Shown piece by piece: positions 1 through 10,700 of a stretch of 64,000 bases of DNA. Source of the stretch: Cephalotrichum gorgonifer (taxonomy: Eukaryota; Ascomycota; Sordariomycetes; Microascales; Microascaceae); NCBI GenBank assembly GCA_900312665.1, contig ONZQ02000022.1:186001-250000 (forward strand), given 5' to 3'. The notes beneath the pieces are model-generated. The model made no database searches and was not told the DNA's origin. It saw only the letters and a program-made list of their open reading frames with translations. Position 1 is the stretch's first letter; the number at the start of each line of letters is the position of its first letter. A program made the position numbers and the translations under genes.

Positions 1-3000
1 CCTTGCCCCTTGGCCCTTGGCCCATGCCTTTGCCCGTGCCCCAACCTGCCCCATGCTCCCAAGCTCAAATCACAGCATCCCGAGCGACAAATAGCAACTA
101 TTCTAGAACGCCACCAAGATGCATGCACCAGCAAACAAGCTCATGCCCGGTAAGACTCCACCAAACAAAACATCTCCACAGCAGGTCCGTCCGTCCCTCC
201 CTTCGGTATGGTGTGGCCTGCCAGGAACAGGCGCCCTGACTGAATCTCGGGAATGGGAAAGGATTCTTTTTTTTTTCGGTTGCTCCTCTCCTTCTCTTCT
301 CCTTCGACCGCTACCGCGCTTCTATCAGGCTAAAAGGGCCTTTCTTGCCCACTACCCGGAGCCGCTTTACCAATATACTAGTACGACGGGATCGGGAAGG
401 GTATCAGCGGTGGGACGACATCGTCTGGATGAATTGGTTGTTCTCTTGTCTTCTCCTCCTCCTCGCCCCCCCCATTCATCGTCCCCCCTACCTTGGTTCT
501 TTGGTTCTTTTTTCCTTTCCTTCTCTTGCAAGTTTCTGTCGGACAGAACCGGATGAATGGCTCCTTGCTCGCCCCTTTCCCCCCTCTTCTTCTTCCCGAG
601 CTCGCCGCCTATCATTACATTAGCGGATCTTTTCCCCCGGTGAGATGACGCAATGCCATACTAGTACAGAGGAAACCAACACTCCAAGTACTTGTGATAC
701 TAGGGTAGGGATGCAGTCAACTGTCTGCGCCTGGACTAGACTCAGCCAGGTGAAGATAGTTAACCTAGTGGGTCGCCAGAAGGGCGGGCCCGCTCGGCAC
801 TCCCCTTCTCACCGAGTTGAGTCTCTCTTTGCTAAATCCCTCCATCAATCTGACGCCTTATCCCATCATCCGATGGGGATCGCGAACTGAAAGCCCCCGG
901 ACGACAATTGTAGCCCCCGAAAATAAGGCAACCATTTTGCTTTTTGGGCTGAAGCTGTCAGAGATTCCGGAGCATCCTCATCCAGAGTGCCTCTGCTCCC
1001 TTAAAATTTACGAGTAATAACTACACGACGACGACAACAGAGACAAGGAGGAAGTACCTATTTGGTGCAAGTACAAGTCCTGGTACTTGTGGACTTGCAG
1101 ATGGGACTTATGATGCCTACTTGTCCAAGCTCGTGGGGTGGGTGCCGACCCAGAGAAAATAAAAGAGGGGAAAGATCCAGGGTTACGCACCGACCCCCAC
1201 GCCAAGTCGGAATCCCTTCCTCAACCCACAGAGAGAACATTACTTGACACCACCTTCCTCATCTCGAGGGCTCGGGACGAGGTAGAGGGAGGCAGTCTCG
1301 AATGTTATTCTGCCCATATATTATTTATGACATGGCAACTATTGCGGCGAGACGGTGGAGATGTCGTTTCCACCAATATCCTCGTCCAAGTCTTATTATT
1401 ACATACCCGATTTTATCTCTCTTCTTCTTTTCTTTTTTGTTTCCTTGTGCAATGTAAAAAAAAAAACATGTGGGAGAGGATGGATTGGCGAGTTTGACAA
1501 TTCCTGATCGCTCCGGAGCGCGGGGTGTTGTGTGGAGTTTCGGAACCAGTCCCCTTGTCTCTCCCTCATTCCCCCCTCTCTTTCCTTCTTTTCATTTTAA
1601 CAAGGGAGGGGGTTCGAGGGTCCGGATGGCTGGCTAATTGGCCATAGGACTTCCTTCTTAGGCATTATGTTATCGTGACATTTCCCTTTCCTTTCTTCCC
1701 CCCTTCCCCGTCCTGTCCCCTCGTTCCTCCCCTTGGATGTGCCTCCTGCCCCGCTCCTTCCCAGTCCACCCACACCAGGCGACTAGGGGTAATAGCGGCC
1801 GAATGGGAACCGGGGGCTCGTGGCTCCTTCCGTATGCACATGAAAAGTAATACGAAGCAGATAATAGACAGCCTGAATCCCAATTTTGGCCCAATCTTCC
1901 TTTCGTAGTGCCTCCGGATCGCTCGCGCATCCTTCGTCCCCTTCATCGCCAGCCACGTCCAATTGAAGCTACTGGGCATAACTATATTCTGTACAAAAGT
2001 GCGAAAGAAGGGGAGGCCTTGCATGCTCTCAAAAAGTGCCCATATGGAGTGGTTTGGCCATGCTCCTGCGTGAGACTTGGGTATGTACTGGTACAGGGAG
2101 AGAAACACTGCGGGTACTTGCCAAGACCGCCAAGACTTCACACTGGGAGATGATAACTTTCCTGCATGGATAGCGAGCAAGAGGACTCATACAAGGATGG
2201 TGAGAGGACGAGACAGGTAAAGGTGGAGCAGGGTCCTACATGACGGGAGCAGATTGCAACACAACACAACACAAGGGGGCATCGGATTGGATCCCGTCCT
2301 GTCATGGTGTTCTATTCGAGGAGGTAGCTGTGGCACGGGGCTCGTGCAGTATGTACTCGTCGGCCGAGGTAAGATGGATTGTCGCCGTTGTTTATTCAAG
2401 GAGTGCTCCCTACGGTGTTTACCATTTTGCTAATCGGGCTCATAAGCACTCAAGCTGACATGACCCCATACGGAGGCCACCCCGAGCTGGAACCTTTCGT
2501 TTTAGTCCCCACAGCATTTGTGGGGACCGGAGGTGTCTGTCATGGGCACGGCATTGGACGCAGGGGGGACATATGCATGCGGGCGTTGTCTACTCTCACG
2601 CTCAACCCTTTCCTAACCTGCACGACATCCTCCATCTAAGTAATGGTTATCTCTATCGCGCGCTCAGTACGACATGGGTCCCCGCCGGAAGGGAGGAGTC
2701 CGGTCCATCCTCGTAACCCGCCGGATCAATCCCCGGCTAGAATTGCCAATCTGCCCTCGCAGACAGCAGACAAAAAGCAGATAGCATGGGGGTCGCTAGA
2801 GCGCATTCGACACCCACTGGAGTCCCCGATACCTGTATTCTCTCCCCTTCTCCTCCCCGGTCGGGATTGGACGATTTTCGACCTTTCTTATTTGGGCCAC
2901 CGAAGCAGACCGGACCCCAGGCTCAGCCGTTCCCGGTCTGTCACTCCTCCCCCTCCCCCCCGCTCCGCGGAGGGAGCTTCACCGGTCGCCACCCCTGGCC

Positions 3001-3309
3001 CCCCGTCGTGAGAAGCCAAAAAGCAAAGTTTCTCATTTTTCGTCGTGGCGTCCTCACCCCTCGATACGTGGTTGCTCATACTTCCCGTGCTTTGTTGTCG
3101 GAGATGACTAACATAAACATGGGGAGGGAGGGTAATTATTGGGGGGCAGTCCTCCTTTTCCTCCCCGTCACACCGAACTCACATACCGGGGAAACGCCAG
3201 ATCGCATCCGCCCGGCAGTCAAAACCCAGGTCCAGGTCCGGGGAAACGCCCACCCCCCCTTCTTTTCCCGGAGAGTTTTTAAGTACTAATAACTGGTACA
3301 CCACTCCGT

Positions 3310-3321
3310 ACTTGTACAAGT
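3310..3321. repeat. 12-bp perfect palindrome (GTAC-centred)
   Basis: The sequence ACTTGTACAAGT is its own reverse complement. Variants of the same element occur in other intergenic stretches, including 1068-1089 (CAAGTAC then GTACTTG as an inverted repeat), 25320-25329 (GTACAAGTAC) and near 685, 6850, 19688 and 20842. Its role is unknown; it could be a factor binding site. Confidence 0.5.
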
Positions 3322-4826
3322 GAGAATCAGGAACCCGTCCTCGAGAAAAATATGCCCCCAAAATACCATCCCGGTGGGCCTCCCCTTTCTTCAGAGTTAT
3401 TATACGTATACTTCGGACGGGGAAAACCCGCCAGACGGGGCCCACGGCTCATGCACGAACCCCGGTCCCCCGCCTCACCGGTCCCCGCACCGGTCAACCC
3501 TCGACACCTCCCTGACCGCGCCCGTCCTCCCGTCCGCCCCACACAACGGAACCAACATGTCGGTACTAACCCTCGTTCCTGGCGGCGGCATTTCTCACTT
3601 CTCAACTAATTTGGTCTTTTTTACTTTCGCCCCCCCCCTCCTTTATCCCTCCTTCCCTTGTTTGTCCGATGTGATATGTGACCCGACCCTCTCCCCCGGT
3701 GTTTGAGCTTATGTGTGTGGTTATTTTAGGGTTTTCTCTTCTGTCCCGTTAAAATTAGGTTACTTAGGGTGTGGGGCGGGAACAACCGCCCGAGGGGAGG
3801 AATCTTGGTTCCCACTAGTTCCCGTCGCGCTGCGTCCGCCGGTATACTAGGTAGCTCCCGCCCACACCGACGGAGTTTAAAAGAATAGTCCATAATAACT
3901 AATACTACTAGAGCAAGGACCCACCTGGAGTAGATAGAAAATGCGCCCTGCATGGAAATTTTGAAATAAGAGGAGAAGATAGAATGACGGAAACAAAAAG
4001 GGGTGTTTGGGGGGGAGCGGGGGCGTGTGAGATCAGGATGAGGAAGAGAGGGGAATGAGGATGGGTGGAGGGGAAAAGGGGGGTGTACGATGGGTGTGTT
4101 TACCTCGCGACCATATTTGTCTATTTGATGCTCACAGGAGTCGTACGAACTCAGTGTGGCTCTTCAACTCTCGATGACGACTCATCTCAATTCAGCCCTC
4201 GACGCCTCGTTCGCAAGACCGACCTCCCCTCGGAACCCCCCCTCTCCCTTTCCCCTTTCCCCTTTCTCTTTTCTCCCTCCTCCCCTTCTCCCCCTCTTTC
4301 TCTCCCTCCTTTCCCCTTTCTATCTCCTGCCATCTCGAGACGGAGTTCAAAGCGGACGTTACAAGGCGGGAGGACTTTATCACAGATGGAGATTTAAGGG
4401 GGGGAAAGGGGCGGCGAGTGTCTTTCTTCTCAGTTGTCCTCGGGCGACGTCGACGTGAGCTGATGCTGGCGGAGGCGGGCACGCACAGGTGCGAGTAAGA
4501 CAATATGGATAAGACAGTGTATCAACCCCCGCGGCCCCATCTTCCTCACGTGAACAAAAAAACGCCTCTGGCGGGGACCAGGAGGCTCTCTCTCCCCCTC
4601 TCTCTCTCTCCACACTACTTCCATCTCATTATTACTTCTCTCTCGTTTCCACACTAATGAAGCGCTATTCACCGCCTTTCGACCCAAGGAGCTGTCTCGG
4701 CGCCACCTCGAGATCCCGTCGCGTATTTCTTTTCTTGCATTACGCTAACCCGCTGGAAGCCGAACTCCCATCACGAACGGCTCCATCGTCTTGTCTTTGC
4801 CGCACTGGTGGCCAGGGAGATGAACC

Positions 4827-4870
4827 CTCCTCCTCTTCCTCCTCCTCTTCCTCCTCCTCCTCCTCCTCCC
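4827..4870. repeat. CCT/TTCCTCC microsatellite
   Basis: A run of CCTCCTCTT and CCT units of roughly 44 bases in non-coding sequence. It is a simple repeat with no other structure seen. Confidence 0.8.
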
Positions 4871-7199
4871 CCACGTGTCTTAGCTCAGGAATGAGCTGGC
4901 GTTGAAGCAAGTTTGACCACTAGACTGCTTCTAGACGCTATTGGCCATGCATTCTCTCTCTCACATCACGGTCTCACGGGCTGGCGGGAAGTGTGCAGTT
5001 TTCCCCCGACCTCCGTCCTGTCCTGTTCGAGGGTATATTGAAGGGATTCTGTCTGACCTGCGCCCGCAGATCACTTTTCAGCCTCCACATGGAAAAGCAA
5101 GTATTATATCGAGGGAAGCGGAACCCTAGCCGAACCATGACATCATTTCCTGGTTCTAGCCGCATCGTGACTAGTCTCATCCATCCGCATGGCCCTAATT
5201 CCAAACACTTTTTACTCAAAAGTGCGGACACTACGCACCGCCCCCTTTCTCTCTCCTCATCCCCGTCCCCGTCCCGGCCTCCCCCCTACCTTGCGTCCGG
5301 GAGCTGGTTACCTGAAAGAACACGAACACGAACCCCTCGCATGCGAACAACAACCCTCAGCTCCGAAGCGGCACCACCACTGTCCCGGGTCCATCTTTAT
5401 TGGGCCGGGTAGATGTAGACGGAAGACTCACCCAACCCTGCGGTCCTTTTTTTTTCAGCCGCACCAGTAAAAGTTGTCCCAATCAGATTCTCTCTCCCGC
5501 ACGGAACGAGATCCGCTTGTAGTACATACGTGAATGAAATACAAATACAAGAAGTACATATGCGCGACCAGCAAAACAGAACTGACATAAAACCCTTGCT
5601 TTTTTCCCCCTCTTCCTCCACACCCCCTTTTTTCCCTTTCCTTCTTTCTTAGCGCCTCTCCCTCCCTCCCTACTCGTACATCCTAGTTGAGACCGCCAGT
5701 CTCAAATCTTATCGATCAGCCCCCCCATAGGCCGAAGCCATCAACGCCCACGATGTCATACGACAGGATAGGGCCGGGGTTGGTGGAGGGGGCATACATA
5801 GTGATCGGCGGTCCTGAAGGATGACAACAATCGATATTGTTATCACCAGCAAGGGTCCGGATCCGCGAGCACACAGATCGTTTGTTGGTGTCGGGGTGGG
5901 ATCTCGTAAACTGTATCCATCTCCCCCACGGGATCACCACCCCCGGTGGCTTGCCGCTTGATCCCACCTACTCCTGTATCGGGAGGGGATTCGGACGGCG
6001 CGCCGGTGGAATGACGGTAGCCCCCCGGCCTAATGAGGGCGATTTCACCCGGTGTGGAATCCTTCGGCGGAGCTCGACCAATCGGACTGGCCCCCATTTT
6101 TGTTTAGGGGACGATATCGTACTGCCGTTACCGTTTCTTCTTTCCCATTTCCGAACCATCTCGTGAGGCCATCGCTTGTACGAATAAGCCGGGAAAACCT
6201 CCCCTAAGCCAAACTCGACCCAGCCCGGGAGGAGCCGCATGTGGGCTCGATCTACTCAGATGAACGCGCAACGCCCAATACCTTATCTCGCACACCACCC
6301 TTCCACTCAACCACTCACATATTCCCATTCGACGGTCCCAGCCCCGAAAAAAGCCGGCTTAACTCGGGAGGGCGAAGAAAGGGTGGGAAGGTGATTGGGG
6401 GCGTGTGGGGGGAACGCCCAAAAGTGAGACCACTCACTATCGCGTCATCTACGTGCAGGGGGCGCCTCTCTGCTTCGCATATGGAATCAAACATCTCCGC
6501 GGGCGAAAGATATCGGCCATCTATCACCTCTCTCCCGACTCGACCCTTGTAGAGGTAGGAATCCCCAACGATGGACGGACAGGGTTTGAATGTCGGATCA
6601 GGGAAGAGAGAGAAGGCAGATGCCACTTGTAAAACTCGACTGTGACTGTGAGGGGTGAATAGAAAGCGTCCAGCTGGTCACCGTTGGTGGGTGGTTTTGC
6701 GCTTTTGTCCTACTTAACGCAGACCACTTACACGCAAAGGAGCTCCATCGTGGAGTACTAACATGTACAACATACTGCATACCACGACGGCCTTAGAGTA
6801 CGCCCGAAGCCTTTGACAAATGTCATTTATAGATTATTGCGAGAACTAATACTTGTACTAATTAAAGACGAACCTCTCTTCCTCAATCCATCACCACCTT
6901 TTTTGGCTCCATGTTTCGTTATGTTATCGTCCATCATCCTCGCAAAACAATTTAGTCTCTCCCACCTCCTGAGTTCCCCTTTCTGGATAAAATCAAAAAT
7001 CAAAATCAAAAGAAAATCAAAAGAGTGAGCATGGCTCAATATCCCACAAGTAAATGAGAGAATAAGAAGAAAAGGACCCCGTAATCTCATGAATCCCCGC
7101 GGGAGCTCTAAACGCTCTAAACCCACACGAGGAAACGAACGAGGCCACGGTCGTGAAACGTGAAGTGTAAAGGGTTGTAAAAGCCATCGAGAACGTTTG

Positions 7200-7245
7200 A
7201 TTCTGATGTTTGGTGTTTGGTGTTTGATGTTTGATGTTTGATGTG
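7200..7245. repeat. TGATGTTTGG/TGTTTGATG minisatellite
   Basis: Five or so degenerate tandem copies of a TGTTTG(G/A)TG unit in non-coding sequence. Confidence 0.7.
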
Positions 7246-7797
7246 GCGAGGCCAGATTTCCTCACTCCTTGGCCAAGAGATCAAACAGAGAGAGCCGATA
7301 TTTTCTTCTCAGCTTATGGCTAGTTCCAGACAGAACCGATATTTTCTTCTCGGTCACGTTGGTCGTGGGATTTTGGTGTAAGATGGGGGGGCCCAGATTC
7401 CTCTCGTTTCCGAGGTTCGTCGGTATTGGTTGTAAAAGGCGAAATCGCGTCGAAAGGCTTGGCAGGTTGAAAGGTCGAAATGGTCGAAACACACAAAGCA
7501 GAAGAAGTCATGACCAGTTCGGACGTGTATACCACTGGTCAGGAGAAACCTTTCTCCTCCACAGTCGAAGGATAAATGGAGAAAAAAAAGAAAAGGGAAA
7601 CGTGAGTCGAAGACTGGTTGTGTATGCCGGGAGGTGAATCCTCGGGACCGGTAGTGGTAGTCGGAGTCGTAGTTTGTCGTCATGGAACCAACCAAAGTCC
7701 AAAACGTCTAAGCAGGGAAGAACAGAACGAAATAGAAAAAACGAGGCCGAAACCGAAAGAAGGGCAAGGCGAAAACCAAACAAGACGAGAGAACCCC

Positions 7798-10700
7798 CTA
7801 CTCGAGCCTCCCCACCAGCTCCCCCAAAAACTCCTCCAACTCACCCCTCTCCCTCTCCAACGCACCCACCATCCCAACCAAAACCTCCCTATCACCATCC
7901 TCCTCCTCCGCCCTCTTCACCAGCCTCACCATCTCCTTCTTATTCCCCTCGATCCTCCCCCTCACATTCTCGATAAACCCTCCGACCTCCCTCACCAGGA
8001 CGCCCCTCTGCTCGGCGCGAGCCATGTACTCCCCCAGCTCCCGCCCCGTGACGGGCCTCAGCGCGCGGAAGAACATCTCCCTTAGCCGCCGGCACCCGAG
8101 CGCGCACGACGCCTCCTGCTCAAGCGGCACCGAGCGGACATCCATGGCGGACCAAATCCTCGTCCCCCTAACCAGGCCGGCCGCGCACGCTGAGCAGATC
8201 GTCACGCCGGGGAACCGATCGGAGAACCCCCACCACGCGGCGCCCCTCACGGGCTCCTCACCGGGGCACTGCTGCAGCCCTTGGGCCTCCCGCGCGAGGT
8301 ACTCCGTCAGCGGCGCGAGCAGGCTCCTGTTGACCGCCTCGTTGATCTTGGCAAGAAGGTCGCGCGCGCGCGGCGACCACCGTGGGCCAAGCGAGCACGC
8401 GAACAGGTGCGAGAGGTGCGCCTCCTCCCTGAAGTGCGGCGACAGTGAGAGAGGGACAACGTAGCCCGCGAAGCAGGTCTCGCAGACCACAAAGCCCCTG
8501 TAGTCCTCCCTCTCGCAGAGGACGTAGCACTTGGACGACGGGGCCCGGGAACCGGGGCACGCGGGCGCGGAGGCGAGATAACCCGCCGCGTCGACGAAGA
8601 CCCTAAAGTCCTGGATGTCGAGCGCGGCGCTGAAAGCGTGCATCATCATCGGGCCGCTAAGGCCGCAGGTGAGTCGAGACTCGGGTATGCTGATGGGGCG
8701 CGGATCCATGTCCTCCGCCAGGGCCTTCGTCCGGCGCGAGAACGGGTTCTCGAGGACCTGGAACCGGTTCCCAAAGGCCGTGTAGGCCGCCTCGTCGAGG
8801 TAGTGCGACTGGCAGATGACGAGGCCAGGCAGACCGGGGACGTGCAGCCAGGTCGTGCTCGAGGCGGTGCAGGCGCTTCCATCGCAGGCTGGAATCTGCC
8901 GGCGGCACCGGACGTCCTGGACGAACGACTCCTAGTCGTCCAGGTTCGAGTTCGAGGAGTTGGTCGATCCCGTGTCGGCGTTGTCCAGATTAGCCATGGC
9001 GTAGGCCCTGTCGATGAAGGGGTTGCTGAACCCGCACATCCTGCGAGGGTTATCGCCGGGACGACTATCCACCAGACTGAATTTGTCCGCGTAGAAGCTT
9101 TCCGCGACCTTGTCCTCAAAGCATGCCTCGCAGAGGACAAACTCTGGGTCCTCACCGCCCCGCATGATGTACCACTTCCCCCCGACGACGGCCTTCGATC
9201 CCGCGCAGTCCGGGATGGCGACCCTCTTGCCCATGTAGTCTTCCAGCCGGGAGAGGTCGAGCGACGCAGTGGCATCTGGCCAGATGAAGTCCACGATGCG
9301 CGGGACGTGGAACTAGCACCTCCCGCCCATCTCCTCCGTGCTGGTGAAGTTGCCGGCCAAAGCGGACTCCTGGATCTTGGTCTTGTAGCATAGGCCGCAG
9401 ATGAGGAACGCCTCATGCTGCTGGTCCCTCCAGAAGGTCGCGACGTACTCGATCGCCGTGTAGCCCGGGCACTTCCGGGGCGTGGAGCTGGGGCGGAGCT
9501 CAGTGTAAAGGTGTGGGTGCTCCAGGGGATCGACGCCGAGGGTGTTGAGGTTGCAGGTCAAGGCTTTGATCAACTCGAGGGTGTCGACGGGGGCGACGGG
9601 CGCTTGCCCGGCCCCCTGGGCTGGGGAACTCAGGTAAGAGGTGTCCAGCGCGGACCGGGAGTTTGATCCTACTGGGGTCGGAAAGACTGAACCAGCACCG
9701 TCGGTCTGGGGATGAGTCTGGGTCATTTCCAAGGGAGTATGGAAACCCGGTGCGCTTGCAATCGGCTGCGTGGACGTGACTTCAAACGGGTCACTGGCAG
9801 GTCCACCGCTATTTCCACTCACAGCAGTTCCCAGGTATCGATGCAGCCTACTCGACGGCGAGAGATAACCCCGTGGCCGTCGGCCACCGGACTGGGGAGC
9901 AGAGAAGCCCTGGTTCTGAGGAGCTGGGTACGACCAGATTGACCTGTTGTTGGGAGAATCCTGCGTGAATATGGGGGACCCAGGAAGTACCGGGACCACT
10001 CCGTCATGGCTCCTTATCCGAGCAGTCAAAGCCTGGGCGGCCGCTCGCCTCACTGAAGCAAGGTAAAGCGCCTCGGACCGGGGGGATTGGGGCCGAGCCT
10101 CGGGATTATCGGCGGGCCAAAGGGCCTTGACAGAATCCGCCTCCCACGCCAGCAAGTGTGCGGGGGTACCGGATGGCCGTCCGCTCATGACGCTCCCGCG
10201 CTGATTCTGGCGCCGAGGGACAAACGCCGGCGAAGCAGCCCAGGAAGATTGGACCGTGCCCAGAACCGGGTGGTCCACTGGGCCCGTGGCGGCATTGCCA
10301 TTCTGGTTGCCGTAAGCCGAACCCAGGTGACCCATCGGGCCTTCGGCCGCACTGCCAGCCTGGTTGCCGTACGTCGAACTCTCACCGTAATTGCTAACGC
10401 TCGTCTGAGCCATCGCGGCAGCCGCCTTGGCAGCCTCCTTCCTCCTCAACAACTCCTTCCGTCCAGGACCGACCCTCGGCGTAAACCCATCATCGTCATC
10501 GCTATCCGCGTACGGGAGAGGAAGGAACTTAGGCGGGCTCCGCTGGTCGAGCAGAGCGAGGTACTCCTCCTGCGTCATGCCCGGTGTGGGAAGTGGCGTG
10601 CCGGGACGAACTTGCGGACCCGGGGTCTCGTGTGGGTAAGGAAGGTTGGGTATCTTCGGGGCAGGAGGGGTAGCAGCCGGGACCGCCGGGTTGGGCTGAG

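Larger units (their letters stand above)
1..7797. other. Long intergenic region, no supported gene
   Basis: I see no reading frame here with recognisable domains, codon-like composition or coherent splice structure; the open frames are short and overlap on both strands. The stretch is full of C/T-rich tracts (for example 280-310, 420-520, 4230-4330 and 4590-4620), a CCT-type microsatellite near 4827-4870, a TGATGTTTGG-type minisatellite near 7200-7245, and scattered GTAC-centred palindromes. It may hold a long promoter, leader or non-coding transcript of a gene outside the window. It also contains the 3' flank of the minus-strand gene ending at 7798. Confidence 0.6.

Noticed and set aside
8932..9315. 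Small introns that would remove the second and third TAG
   Set aside because: No GT-AG pair of 45 nt or more removes the stops and keeps frame without deleting conserved cysteine-module residues.
7798..9393. Many overlapping open frames on both strands over the cysteine-module gene
   Set aside because: Shadow frames of a GC-rich coding region; they are compositionally odd (Arg/Ala/Gly) and show no domains.
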